Shown: piece by piece, positions 9,285-18,756 of the stretch
Numbering within the stretch: position 1 is the first letter of the stretch
How the letters are laid out: each line of letters starts with the position of its first letter
DNA from: Solibacillus silvestris_B
GTDB taxonomy: Bacteria > Bacillota > Bacilli > Bacillales_A > Planococcaceae
Direction: 5' to 3'
Assembly (NCBI RefSeq): GCF_051967575.1
Contig: NZ_JBQCJW010000018.1
Location: 3,222 to 67,221 of the forward strand
DNA: 64,000 bases
Translations under genes and position numbers: made by a program
The notes under the pieces: model-generated
The model's database searches: none
The model's input: the letters and a program-made list of their open reading frames with translations, nothing else
What the model was told of the DNA's origin: nothing

Positions 9285-11864
9285 TTATAAACGAGGATCG
9301 ATTGTATCGCTTTCTAACGCGAGAGTTGCAAGTGCACATTCATGAACACGAGTGCTACTTTCTAAACTTACAAAGCGTGAAATACCTTCTAAGCCTAATT
9401 TGAATTCTAATAAGGCGTTTTTCATTTTACGAGAAGGATTACGCTGTTTTAACTTTTTCATAAATGCTTCATTGGTATAGTCCATGCCGTATATGATGCG
9501 TAAATATTCACGGCCGCGCACTTTAATAGCTGGCTGCAGTAATTTTCCTTTATAGTAGGCTAGGAAATCCAATGGCTTAATGACAATGCCCTCGTGACCA
9601 TTTTCAGTCATGTCCTGCCACCAGTTCATTACTTCCTGTTCATCCTTTTCGCTTTCGATTAAACGATATTCTGTTGCAATAAACAGTTCGCTATCTTTAG
9701 CTAAATGCGCATTCATTTGCATATGCCAGCTATGAGGCTGATGGAAGTTTGTTGATGAGCTATGTGCAAGAATATGAAATGGGGCTATTTGTATGCCCGA
9801 TAGCTCATTTGTTGGCCAGCAATAGTTTTTGAATACCGCATCAAAGCGTGCAGCGTTTTTATACTTTTGTGTGTATTCCTCCAGCCAGCTTGTCACGTCC
9901 ACATGCTCTGTTGCCTTAAACTTTTCGATGAGCTTATAGCGATCCATTATTGCATTTTCAGCGACCGTTTCATATTGTTGATCGATTAAGCGATGTGCTT
10001 TTAAATTCCAAGGTAAAATTTCGGCGTCCATTAAGACGAAGTTTGTTTTGAATTGCTCAAAGTAATTTTTAGCGGCTAGCTCAGCATGGATTTTTTCAAC
10101 CATTTTTTCCTGCTGTGTATGTTCAAAGAAAGCTCGACCTGTACGTGTTGTAATGTAGCCTAGGCTGTCACTGTTAATGAACTCTTTTGCCACGGCTCTA
10201 TTTTTTGCAATAAAGATGACTGCGCGGCTGCCCATATGCTTTTTCTCAGCAATCATTTTTTGAATACCGTTTTTCTTATAGTAATGAAATGCCTCTGCAG
10301 GGTGTTCCAAGTAGTCCGGTAGTGCAGATGTTTGTGGTGTTGGACTCATTGTTGGCGGAATGTAGATCACCTGCTCTAAAGGCAATGTATGGTGGGAGAA
10401 TGTATCCATTGCTGCCAAAGCTTTTTCTTTCGGAATTGTTATTTGATCCCCACTCGTTGTATGAACAGCAAAACCTTTTATAAATTGTGCTACATTTGGC
10501 GGACTAAATCGCTTGTTTTTCGCCTCTAAAATAGGGTTGTCCTCAGTGCCGGCATAGTTTGCGAATGCTTTCACACTTTTAAATGTCTGCTCAGGATATT
10601 GAAATGCCGTAAGCTCGCCGCCAAATACAGCTCCCTGGTCAATATTAATTGTTCGGTTTGCTTTAAACGGCAGTATTTTAACGTCATGTCCCCAAATAAT
10701 CAGCTCACTTGTTTTATGCTGTGTAAACCAATCACCACGTACAGTCTTACTGGAACTGTCCGTTTGCTGAGTATCACCGTAACGGCAAAAGTCAGAAATA
10801 CGTTTAGATTCCTTGCCGATGTAATGATCCTTTATACCGGCATGTGTAACAACAGCTTGGGTAATATTATTTCTCGTTAAAATATAATGTGACGGAGCTT
10901 TTAATAGCATGTTTGCGAAACGTTCTTTTAGTGCTTTAGCAGTCTCTTCGCCATGCACCTTTGCGTACTCGGTAAATTCTTGCTCAACAAGTTCATCCCC
11001 GTGGTTGAGCGAAACGTTTTTCCCTTCTAGCCAGCGCGCTATTTTCCAGCCATGATTGCTGTCTGTCATATAGCTTAATCCAGCTTCAATTTGATTTAAC
11101 CAAAATTTCATTGTTTCAATTGATTTAGGGCCGCGGCTCATGATGTCGCCTACAGAAATTAACCGGCGTCCAGCTGGGTGAACATATACATCGCCGCGCT
11201 GTTCATAGCCAAGTTCCTTCAGGAGCACAATCATCTCATCGTAGCAGCCATGAATATCCCCAATAATATCAAAGCCGTTTTCTGTTTCTAAATAAAACTC
11301 ATTTGAATCTCGAATAATTTCGACTTCTTCGTCATCTACTTTATAAACTTTAGCGAACGGCTCTTTTTTAATTGCTTTCAGCTCATACTTCAACGTATTG
11401 AATTGCTGCAACACACGTTTATTACCTCGTGGGTGATCGCGTAACCTATCACGGGCTAGCAGTTGCTCTTTTGGTGTAGTTAAAATAAGCGCTAGAACCG
11501 GTACATGATGACGCTTAGCAATTTCAAAATATTTGGCGCGTTCAAAACCGCGTAAATTTGTTGCATCAATTATCGATACTTTATTTAATTTTGCACGGGC
11601 TTCCACAATCGTATGAAGCGCGTTAAAAGCCTGTTCTGTAATGCGCTGATACTCTTCGTAAACAATGTCCTCATCATCCTTTGATATAGCTGAAATATCA
11701 ATAAAATCAACATCCGCAACAAGCTTACGATAGTAGTCAGAGCTTATAATCTCGCTTTCAAGGAGCTGACCTGAATCAACTAATGATTGCAGTAATGTTG
11801 TTTTCCCACTATTCGAGGGTCCAATTAAAAGTACAATCGCCCCATTTGGAAGTTTAAATTGCAT
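9285..11864 (-). CDS. pnkp: Bacterial polynucleotide kinase-phosphatase-ligase (RNA repair)
   Basis: Three-domain RNA end-healing and sealing enzyme. N-terminal 5' kinase: P-loop GPSNSGKTT at residues 15-23, lid DRLRDHPRGNKR. Central calcineurin-like 2',3' phosphatase: GDIHGCYDE near residue 203, GDIMSRGP, SNHGW and NHGDE. C-terminal ligase-like adenylyltransferase: motif I around Lys542 in EKKHMGSRAV, motif IV EGIVIKP near 755 and the PAIKVRGREYLR block. 859 residues, close to the Clostridium thermocellum enzyme. It overlaps hen1 by 11 bp. The phosphatase motifs deviate slightly (SNHG for the usual GNHD/E, MSRGP for VDRGP), but the metal-binding Asn and His remain. Confidence 0.95.
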   Translation of the reverse strand: MQFKLPNGAIVLLIGPSNSGKTTLLQSLVDSGQLLESEIISSDYYRKLVADVDFIDISAISKDDEDIVYEEYQRITEQAFNALHTIVEARAKLNKVSIIDATNLRGFERAKYFEIAKRHHVPVLALILTTPKEQLLARDRLRDHPRGNKRVLQQFNTLKYELKAIKKEPFAKVYKVDDEEVEIIRDSNEFYLETENGFDIIGDIHGCYDEMIVLLKELGYEQRGDVYVHPAGRRLISVGDIMSRGPKSIETMKFWLNQIEAGLSYMTDSNHGWKIARWLEGKNVSLNHGDELVEQEFTEYAKVHGEETAKALKERFANMLLKAPSHYILTRNNITQAVVTHAGIKDHYIGKESKRISDFCRYGDTQQTDSSSKTVRGDWFTQHKTSELIIWGHDVKILPFKANRTINIDQGAVFGGELTAFQYPEQTFKSVKAFANYAGTEDNPILEAKNKRFSPPNVAQFIKGFAVHTTSGDQITIPKEKALAAMDTFSHHTLPLEQVIYIPPTMSPTPQTSALPDYLEHPAEAFHYYKKNGIQKMIAEKKHMGSRAVIFIAKNRAVAKEFINSDSLGYITTRTGRAFFEHTQQEKMVEKIHAELAAKNYFEQFKTNFVLMDAEILPWNLKAHRLIDQQYETVAENAIMDRYKLIEKFKATEHVDVTSWLEEYTQKYKNAARFDAVFKNYCWPTNELSGIQIAPFHILAHSSSTNFHQPHSWHMQMNAHLAKDSELFIATEYRLIESEKDEQEVMNWWQDMTENGHEGIVIKPLDFLAYYKGKLLQPAIKVRGREYLRIIYGMDYTNEAFMKKLKQRNPSRKMKNALLEFKLGLEGISRFVSLESSTRVHECALATLALESDTIDPRL

Positions 11865-13143
11865 GTGAATCTCTCCTTGTCATGATACACATTTGAGTAG
11901 GAGCACCGTATTGCTCATGTACAGAACCGATCCCTTCAAATTGCAAATCATAGTTTGGCGCAACAGCTATACACCACGCCTCAAACTGCTTGCGGTCCCA
12001 TTCGAAGCGGTGATCATCATGACGCATATCCTCAAGTTTGTAAACTGTATTATACTCCGCGTTTGGTGTCGTAATAATTAGATGCTTTGGCGTGTAGTTT
12101 TGTGTTATGAGCTGCATAATTTGAGGCAGTCTTTCCTCATCAATATGCTCAATGACCTCGCATAAAATAAATACATCCGCCTCTGTAAACTCTTTGTCCT
12201 CATAGTAAAGCGATCCCCATTTAATAATAGGTGTCGTGGCGAATTGCTTATCAGCAAAACGTTTTTCCATTTTAGCAAGTGCATGATTACTTGGATCCAC
12301 AGAGTATAGCTTTGAAATTGTGTTCATTTGCGCAAGAAGCATCGATAATTTCCCTTCTCCTGCCCCCATATCGATGACTGTTTTAGGCTTAAAAGCGGCA
12401 ACTGCACGAGCTATAGTTTCATAGCGATGCGTATTTAGTGATGGCTTTTCTACTTTTTGCTCATTTTCTTCATTAAAGAACAATTGCTTAAAGCGTAATG
12501 CTTTTTTATAAATAAAATCACGCATTGGATGGTTTTCAAGCCATCCCTGACCGTAGTGTTGCAGACGTTCACGCTCTGCTTCATCAATAAAGTAATGCTT
12601 ATAGTCATCCATTACAGGTATTAGAATAAAAATTTGTTGTAATGCCATCTTTAAAGTAATGTTATTAGAGAGCGTTAAAAAACGTGCCCGTTTTGCTGCT
12701 GTCATTGTATCAAATGTCACATCATAGCCTAGTGGTTCCCATAAATTTTGAATTTCTTCGTCTGATAGGCTTGATGATATTGGGCCAAACTCAAACGTAA
12801 ATGGAAATTCCATTGATGCATATGTTATATATTCTTCCTTAGGCTTTCCGTTAAGCGCTGTGCCTAAAGCTGAGCGAATAAGTGATAAGAAAATTGTACT
12901 TACAGCAAATTCACGGTCATTAATATAATGGGTGATATCAAACGCTTCATTTTCTTTAACGAGCGCTAATGAATCGGGTGTAACAAAAATTGAAGCGTGT
13001 AATTCGTCATCTGTCATTTTATGATAAACAAATCGGACCGCATGACCTTTTACTTGGCGCTCATAAACGGTTGCCGGGTTTTTCGCCAGTAGATGTGAAA
13101 TTGCTTTCACATGAGGATTTTTCGTATAAATAGATAATTGCAT
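11854..13143 (-). CDS. hen1: Hen1 RNA 3'-terminal ribose 2'-O-methyltransferase
   Basis: Methylates the 2'-OH at the 3' end of broken RNA before Pnkp seals it, making the repaired site immune to the same ribotoxin. The N-terminal ~230 residues are the bacterial Hen1-specific domain that supports Pnkp ligase activity. The C-terminal methyltransferase has VIDMGAGEGKLSMLLAQ (SAM site, about 257). The metal-binding EVIEH follows (about 329), and a DHRFEW block supplies the remaining His. 429 residues. First gene of the two-gene hen1-pnkp operon. Confidence 0.94.
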   Translation of the reverse strand: MQLSIYTKNPHVKAISHLLAKNPATVYERQVKGHAVRFVYHKMTDDELHASIFVTPDSLALVKENEAFDITHYINDREFAVSTIFLSLIRSALGTALNGKPKEEYITYASMEFPFTFEFGPISSSLSDEEIQNLWEPLGYDVTFDTMTAAKRARFLTLSNNITLKMALQQIFILIPVMDDYKHYFIDEAERERLQHYGQGWLENHPMRDFIYKKALRFKQLFFNEENEQKVEKPSLNTHRYETIARAVAAFKPKTVIDMGAGEGKLSMLLAQMNTISKLYSVDPSNHALAKMEKRFADKQFATTPIIKWGSLYYEDKEFTEADVFILCEVIEHIDEERLPQIMQLITQNYTPKHLIITTPNAEYNTVYKLEDMRHDDHRFEWDRKQFEAWCIAVAPNYDLQFEGIGSVHEQYGAPTQMCIMTRRDSHAI

Positions 13144-13353
13144 AAATTTAAATTTTCTCCTTTAAGGCATTATTACTAATTTCTATTATAAATGAGAGCT
13201 AGAAGGGATGTTTGAAAAATTAAAACGTACCTAATAAAGCCACATTTAAATTTCCGATTCCCAATTTTCACCTAATTTGCAAAAAATGGTCGTGTTCTAC
13301 TTTTCAGGCGTTCCGTTCCTCATTTTAATTAACAACATTCTAATGACTATAAA

Positions 13354-13734
13354 TCAGCTTTGCAGTTCACTCATTAAAGCATGTGTATTTTCTTCAGTAT
13401 CTTTAAAGAAGGTCATCCACGTTTCTGTATTTCCAATTTTTGCAACGACATGAGGCTGGTCGATAAAGGAAACTCCCTTTCCAGTCAATTCTTCAACAGA
13501 TCTTTTTATATCTTGTACCTGAAAATAAAAAACTGAACTTGAATTTGCATACTGATTGTTTTCTGGTATTGAAAGAAGCAGGCGTAGCCCATTGCAATGG
13601 AAGAATGCCATATTTTCTGTACTGAATAGCAGCGGTAAGCCCAATACTTCTTTATAAAATTCAATTGCACGTTCAACATTTTTTACTGGAATACCGATTT
13701 GTCCAATTTTTTGAATTTTACTAGTTTCCATCAT
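13354..13734 (-). CDS. VOC/glyoxalase-family protein
   Basis: Vicinal-oxygen-chelate fold protein of 126 residues. The paired beta-alpha-beta-beta-beta pattern starts with IGQIGIPVKNVERAIEFYKE and ends with WMTFFKDTEENTHALMSE. The start at 13734 follows GGAGGAAAA; an upstream in-frame ATG (13770) is not supported. Possible roles are glyoxalase-like or antibiotic-binding; the substrate is not predictable. Confidence 0.8.
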   Translation of the reverse strand: MMETSKIQKIGQIGIPVKNVERAIEFYKEVLGLPLLFSTENMAFFHCNGLRLLLSIPENNQYANSSSVFYFQVQDIKRSVEELTGKGVSFIDQPHVVAKIGNTETWMTFFKDTEENTHALMSELQS

Positions 13735-13913
13735 TTTTCCTCCATTCACCTTTGAATAATATTTAGTCACATTTCATTAAATAATTTACAATGTGGCTTT
13801 AAAAAGTTTTCCCTCATACCTTGTAGACATTTAGTTTTTAAATTGCCCTTTGCTACCTATTGAGGGGATTCTATAAAAGAAAGAACTTTAAACTGTTCAT
13901 CTAAAGGTTTAAT

Positions 13914-14279
13914 TTAATGTTCTTTGAAAATTAGTTTGAAGTTAGGCTTAAAATCAACCTCAATGGTTTGTGTCAGTGTATCATCTTCAACTCTCATCAA
14001 AATACTTGATGAGTCCTTTTTATCATCTGTAATTTCGAATTTGTACACTCTTTTAAAGCTTAAATAAGTGATTAAGTTTTCTGAGCTACGATTAGTTACT
14101 CGGATAGTAACTTCACCATCAGATGGAGCAATCGTAACAATAAAATTTTCAATCCCATTTGAAAATATATAAGCTGCTTCGTTATAGAAAAAATCGATTG
14201 CATCAGACGGAGATTCCAAAAAAATTGGCTCACATTCGAATAATGATGGTAGCTCATTTTCTTCTGGGTACCAATGCAT
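13914..14279 (-). CDS. Hypothetical protein
   Basis: 121 residues starting at ATG 14279, 9 bases after GAGGTGA. Acidic, no signal peptide or membrane segment, mostly beta-strand pattern in the second half. I do not recognise the family. Single gene with ~150-bp gaps on both sides. Confidence 0.65.
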   Translation of the reverse strand: MHWYPEENELPSLFECEPIFLESPSDAIDFFYNEAAYIFSNGIENFIVTIAPSDGEVTIRVTNRSSENLITYLSFKRVYKFEITDDKKDSSSILMRVEDDTLTQTIEVDFKPNFKLIFKEH

Positions 14280-14492
14280 TAACAGTCACCTCAATTTCAC
14301 ATCTAAGTGTATCATTTGCTTCATGTAAATATAAGAAGAAATCTAACGAAGCGGGTTAGGCAAAGATTATAGAAATGTTTGTACTTTATTTTAATTATTT
14401 TTTAGTATACGCTTATTGTAAATAATGGATATTACTATATATTAACGTCAGAGAATAAATCAGTAAAAACTTTATAATAAAGGATGGTATGA

Positions 14493-14918
14493 ATGAGAGA
14501 ATTTAAGGAAGTAACAGTAAAAACAGTTGTTCAGAAACCGGTTAGGAAAGTATGGTAATATTGGACAGAGCCAGAACATATTAAAAAATGGAACAGTCCT
14601 TCAGATGATTGGCATACACCATCTGCTTAGAATGATCTTAGAGCGGGCGGGAAATTCGTTTCAAGAATGGAAGCAAAAGATGAAAGTATGGGATTTGATT
14701 TTGGTGGAATATACGATGAAGTAAAATTGCATGAAGTCATTTATTATACAACGGGAGATGGAAGAAGAGTTAAAATCAGCTTTAAAGGACATGGAAACGA
14801 AACGGAAGTAGTTGAAACGTTTGACGGCGAAACCGAACATCCAATTGAGTTTCAACAACAAGGATGGCAGGCAATTTTAGATAATTTCAAACAATACACA
14901 GAGCTAACAAATAAATAA
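14493..14918 (+). pseudogene. SRPBCC/AHSA1-like protein with two nonsense codons
   Basis: From ATG 14493 (after AAGGATGG) the frame encodes a typical START-like opening, MREFKEVTVKTVVQKPVRKVW. It then meets TAA at 14556-14558, continues YWTEPEHIKKWN, and meets TAG at 14628-14630. It then runs open to 14918 with the family hallmarks AGGKFVSRMEA and a C-terminal QGWQAILDNFKQY. No frameshift is needed, only two codon changes in 142 codons. The intact 3' part could start at ATG 14667 but would lack the N-terminal strand and helix of the fold. Confidence 0.85.
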
Positions 14919-14978
14919 ACAGTATATTTATAATCAATGGCTTTTTTAGGGGTTAATTAATATCCAAAACTGCAAAAC

Positions 14979-15006
14979 GTGCGCTAATTCCTCAATAATG
15001 GCGCAC
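14979..15006. repeat. Dispersed hairpin element (terminator-like)
   Basis: GTGCGC and GCGCAC arms around an AT-rich loop, followed by GGTTGCAG. Resembles the family at 18936, 25206, 38117, 58334 and 62159. On the minus strand it lies 3' of the purine permease and is followed by TTTTG, so it may end that transcript. Confidence 0.5.
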
Positions 15007-15200
15007 GGTTGCAGTATAAAAGTAATCAAATACCATGAATTAAATGTTCCTCAGTATTTTTTCAACAATAAAATTACCCCAGCCTTCATTGTAAAAGGAG
15101 AAGATTTATTATTTATATAATTTTTCTTCTTCAAACTCACTGTTGTATGTGGCTTCAGGCGTTGCTCTAAACGCGCAACTATAATCTGCCTAATCCTTTT

Positions 15201-16496
15201 TTATACGATAAAAGCAAAATATAAAAGGAATAACAGGCAAAGCACATACATAATCGGATGCACTTCTTTAGAACGCTTTTCTGTGACTAAACAAATTGGG
15301 TAAATAACAAAACCTAACCCAATCCCGATAACCACACTGGAAGTTAGCGGCATCATAATAATTGTTAAAAATGATGGGATCACAATTTCCAACTTCGTCC
15401 AGTCGATTCTGCGGATTTCCATCGCCATTAGTGCACCTACAATAATTAAAGCAGCTGATGTTACTTCCACTGAAATAACGTTAACAAGCGGCGAGAAGAA
15501 TAAAGCAACCACGAAACAAGCTGCAATTACAACTGACGTAAAGCCGGTTTTTCCTCCGACAGCAATACCGGCAGAAGATTCAACACTTGTCGCAGGTGTT
15601 GAAGTACCTAAAACAGCGCCAATTACACCGGCAGCTGAATCGGCAAGCAAACCTTTCCCGATATTTGGAATCTTATTGTCTTTCATCATGCCTGCTTGGC
15701 TCGTCAACCCAATTAACGCACCCGCTGTATCAAAGAAGGCTACAATTAAGAACGTGAAAATAACTGTCAGAATTTCCGGTGTAAAAATCTCGTCTAAATG
15801 ACCGAACACAACACCAAATGTCGGCTCTAAGCTCGGTACACTTCCTACAATCGATGAAGGTACCTCGATTAATCCGAAAATCATACCAACAATCGTTGTA
15901 ATAACCATTCCGTAAAAAATACCGCCATTAATGCCGCGTACTAACATAACGATTGTCAGAATCAGACCTAAAACGGCTAGTATTGTCATTGGTGATGTTA
16001 AATCGCCAATCGACACAAATGTATCTGGATTACCAACCACAATGCCGCCATTTTTCAGCCCGACAAATGTAATGAAAAATCCAATACCTGAAGCGATCGC
16101 ATATTTTAAATCGATTGGAATGATATTAATTATCTTCTCACGGATTTTAAATAAACTTAATAGCATAAAAATAATGCCGGCAACAAATACACCCGTTAAA
16201 GTGACTTGCCAATCGATGCCCATTCCGATACATACGGAGAAAGTGAAGAATGAGTTTAATCCCATACTCGGGGCAATCGCGATCGGAAAGTTTGCAAGTA
16301 AGCCCATCAGCAGTGTGCCGATAATCGCAGTAAGCGCAGTTGCAGTGAATACAGCCCCGTGATCCATTCCTGATTGACTCAGTATAATCGGATTGACGAT
16401 CAAAATATAGGCGATCGATAAGAAGGTCGTAATCCCTGCAAGTGTTTCCATTTTATAGGAAGTGCCCCGTTCTGCAAATTTAAAAAAGTTTTTCAT
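15201..16496 (-). CDS. pbuG: Guanine/hypoxanthine permease (NCS2, AzgA type)
   Basis: Polytopic membrane transporter importing hypoxanthine and guanine. It shows the AzgA-type N-terminus FKFAERGTSYKMETLAGITTF (cut here), the APSMGLNSFF motif, and the conserved TSTPATSVESSAGI segment. Start chosen at ATG 16496, behind GAGGAGAT, giving 431 residues; an upstream frame to 16556 has no support. A guanine-type riboswitch in the leader supports the purine assignment. The choice of pbuG over its paralogue pbuO is not certain. Confidence 0.9.
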   Translation of the reverse strand: MKNFFKFAERGTSYKMETLAGITTFLSIAYILIVNPIILSQSGMDHGAVFTATALTAIIGTLLMGLLANFPIAIAPSMGLNSFFTFSVCIGMGIDWQVTLTGVFVAGIIFMLLSLFKIREKIINIIPIDLKYAIASGIGFFITFVGLKNGGIVVGNPDTFVSIGDLTSPMTILAVLGLILTIVMLVRGINGGIFYGMVITTIVGMIFGLIEVPSSIVGSVPSLEPTFGVVFGHLDEIFTPEILTVIFTFLIVAFFDTAGALIGLTSQAGMMKDNKIPNIGKGLLADSAAGVIGAVLGTSTPATSVESSAGIAVGGKTGFTSVVIAACFVVALFFSPLVNVISVEVTSAALIIVGALMAMEIRRIDWTKLEIVIPSFLTIIMMPLTSSVVIGIGLGFVIYPICLVTEKRSKEVHPIMYVLCLLFLLYFAFIV

Positions 16497-16591
16497 GCTG
16501 TAATCTCCTCGTATTTGCGAATATAAAGATTGAACGGGAATAAGTCTAACTGTCACTTTAGAAGTACTTCATTTATTTTCCTAAAATATAA

Positions 16592-16624
16592 AAAAGCTTT
16601 GACCACTAGTCGGCCAAAGCTTTT
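16592..16624 (-). terminator. Riboswitch expression-platform terminator
   Basis: AAGCTTTGGCC pairs with GGTCAAAGCTT followed by TTTTTT on the minus strand, about 40 bp after the purine aptamer and 95 bp before the permease start. Confidence 0.8.
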
Positions 16625-16663
16625 CTACAAAATGGAAGAAAAATATATTATTATTTTCCCATT

Positions 16664-16730
16664 CCTTGTAGTCAGCTATTATCGGTAGCTGGTAGAAACT
16701 TTCAAGCCATCTTCTTGAATTTATACAAGG
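16664..16730 (-). promoter_or_regulatory. Purine (guanine-class) riboswitch aptamer
   Basis: On the minus strand CCTTGTATAAAT begins P1. GTTTCTACC (J2/3) and GACTACAAGG (J3/1 with closing P1) follow with the correct spacing. The J3/1 pyrimidine corresponding to position 74 is C (GACTA), which defines the guanine/hypoxanthine class; adenine aptamers have U (GATTA). Ligand binding would favour the downstream terminator and shut off the permease. Confidence 0.9.
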
Positions 16731-16924
16731 TATATCTTTTCTTTTAAAAACAATAGGAGAATGATAACAATTTTAATTTAAATCGTCAATAGTATTAATT
16801 GGATTAAGTTTTTTTGTTGACAGAGGCGGAAATATTCTAAAGAAAAAGAGAAATCCAGGCATATTTTAAGCGAAGCGGCAGGACAGTAAAAAACAGGCTG
16901 ATTCACGCGATTTGAGATGAAGGA

Positions 16925-17283
16925 GGCCGCTATTAACGGTTTGGAATGCCGTTTAAGTGCCCACTTAATCAATAGACGGAAAAATTCCCCTTATTTAAAA
17001 AATACACTCAAAAATGACCCAAATAGACGGAGAAATTCCGCCTATTGACCCGAAAAATATAAAAATGGAGGATTTTTCATTGGATAACCGGAAAATCTCC
17101 GCTTATTTCCCCCGAAACAAGCCCTTTTGCGCAAATAAGCGGAAAAACTCCGCTTATTATCCCTTATCGCTTAATTAAAAGCCATAGTCACTATCTGTAA
17201 AAGTGAATTTTGACCATTACATAAGAGGAGCTTCCCTTATTAAAAATGAAAATGGATTTTTAGTAACCGCAGTTTTTCAGCGT
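16925..17283 (-). repeat. Four-hairpin intergenic repeat, copy 2
   Basis: Reverse-oriented copy. On the plus strand the 25-nt palindromic modules occupy 16971-16995, 17022-17046, 17083-17107 and 17134-17158, the same 51-61-51 spacing as copy 1. Outer flanks also match copy 1 (TTAATTAAG beside the first module; ACTAAAAATCC further out). It fills the gap between the permease leader and thpR. Confidence 0.85.
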
Positions 17284-17295
17284 ACATTTCAGCCA

Positions 17296-17865
17296 TCAGC
17301 CTACTAAAGAAAAGGCTGCAATTGATTCATATTTTGGTGTACTTTCCAGATTTGTTTTATATAAGATAATTTCACTTGCCGGAAAAGATAAAGTCTCTCC
17401 TCTAAAAGGGTTATACGTAACTAAATCGGCCATTTTGAAATCTTCATTTCCCCCCCATTTCCGGGCCAAGGTGATATGAGGATGATAGGGACGTGTTTCT
17501 AAAGAGAAGCCTGCTGCAAGACAAGTTTGATGAACAATTTTTTGAAGCTGAAATAGCTGATTCACTTCATTCACGGCTCCCCAAAATATGCGAGGGGCTT
17601 GTTGAGGACCAAACACATTCAGTCCTTCGATTTCTAACATAAAAGCTTTTTGCCTCTTAATTGCGTCGCCAACTAATTCAATAACGGATGGAAGTTGTTG
17701 TGGGGTTACTGAGCCAAGAAAAGCAAGGGTGATATGATAATCATTTAAGTCCACCCAACGCTTAAACTGGAATATTGGTTTAACTTTTGTCAGTTCATCG
17801 TGAATTGTTTGTTTAACACCATCCGGGAGACGTACTGCCCAAAAATAGTGGGTCCCTCCATTCAT
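17296..17865 (-). CDS. thpR: RNA 2',3'-cyclic phosphodiesterase (2H family)
   Basis: Two-histidine phosphoesterase that opens 2',3'-cyclic phosphate RNA ends or acts as a 2'-5' RNA ligase in vitro. Both HxT motifs are present: DYHITLAFLGS near residue 44 and YHPHITLARKW near 130. 189 residues, normal for the family; ATG at 17865 behind AGAGGTGA. It lies 4 kb from the RNA-repair operon but on a separate transcript, so a joint role is only suggestive. Confidence 0.92.
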   Translation of the reverse strand: MNGGTHYFWAVRLPDGVKQTIHDELTKVKPIFQFKRWVDLNDYHITLAFLGSVTPQQLPSVIELVGDAIKRQKAFMLEIEGLNVFGPQQAPRIFWGAVNEVNQLFQLQKIVHQTCLAAGFSLETRPYHPHITLARKWGGNEDFKMADLVTYNPFRGETLSFPASEIILYKTNLESTPKYESIAAFSLVG

Positions 17866-17992
17866 ATACTTTCACCTCTTTTTATAACTAACCTGTCATT
17901 ATTATTATTATTATTTTAGGTACGTCTAAACACGCATTAATGCGCCATGAGGCTTCGTAAATCCAGACCTGTTATTTGATTCATTTCACCAT

Positions 17993-18253
17993 TTACCGAT
18001 CTTTCTTTATGCTTTCCTGCGTCATCTTCACTAGCTCTCTGACCATGCCCCCACCAATCTTCCCGCCTACTTTACCGGCTTCTGCAGATGTAAGCTGACC
18101 ATTATATCCGTCTTTCATAGGGATTCCCAATTCCTTAGCTACCTCTAATGCTGCATCTTCTGGTTTGCTAGCACCTGCTACTTTCGCTTTTAATTGATCA
18201 AGCTCTTGTCTAGCTTCGGGTACGATAATTTTATTCCGGTTTTTCTTTGCCAT
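17993..18253 (-). CDS. Alpha/beta-type small acid-soluble spore protein
   Basis: DNA-binding protein that saturates and protects spore DNA. The family signatures are visible: NKIIVPEARQELDQLK near the N-terminus, LEVAKELGIP mid-protein, and LTSAEAGKVGGKIGGGMVRE near the C-terminus. 86 residues, slightly long for the family. Expected to be expressed in the forespore; I could not place a sigma-G promoter with confidence. It shows the organism forms endospores. Confidence 0.92.
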   Translation of the reverse strand: MAKKNRNKIIVPEARQELDQLKAKVAGASKPEDAALEVAKELGIPMKDGYNGQLTSAEAGKVGGKIGGGMVRELVKMTQESIKKDR

Positions 18254-18411
18254 CTTATCACTCCCTTTATACTAGCTTAAGCAATAAAAAGCAAAAAATG
18301 CTATGCAGATAATGTCAATCATTTCATCAATTTTCTTATTCCCGGTCCGTCAACAGAATAAGCGAGCATACGTGCTTTCGTCATTTCGTTTGCTGCATTA
18401 AAAGTTTCTGC

Positions 18412-18756
18412 TTATTTTTGGCGTTCAAAGGATATATAACGCGTACCCTGAAATGATAATAAACCAAGATCTCGCTCAACCAGCATCCCATACTCTGAGC
18501 CATCAACGATTAATTCCATCCGATCTCCGCTTTGTACTTCAAAAGTCACATAATATGTAGTGCGCGAATGGTCACCTTGAACGTGAATCCGCTTTGAGAC
18601 AACTTCTGCCGGGACCGTAAGAAGCGGAGAATTATTATTTTTAATCCCCTGTTTGACGCTCGATATTACGCTGTAGATTATTAAGCCAAAAATAATAATA
18701 AATATAATGCCAATAAATCCTGGAACAATCGAAAACATCATATCATCAAAAAACAT
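18412..18756 (-). CDS. DUF2500-family membrane protein
   Basis: One N-terminal membrane helix (about residues 10-33) followed by a soluble beta-rich domain: VPAEVVSKR, TTYYVTFEVQSGDRMEL, GLLSFQGTRYISFER. This arrangement and the 114-residue length match DUF2500 proteins of Bacillales, whose function is unknown. Confidence 0.75.
   Translation of the reverse strand: MFFDDMMFSIVPGFIGIIFIIIFGLIIYSVISSVKQGIKNNNSPLLTVPAEVVSKRIHVQGDHSRTTYYVTFEVQSGDRMELIVDGSEYGMLVERDLGLLSFQGTRYISFERQK

Noticed and set aside
15100..15185. Possible coding scrap 3' of the purine permease on the minus strand (ending FEEEKLYK)
   Set aside because: Too short, no start, no recognisable family; could be chance.
16778..16972. 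64-codon minus-strand frame beside the riboswitch
   Set aside because: Overlaps the four-hairpin repeat and has no ribosome binding site.
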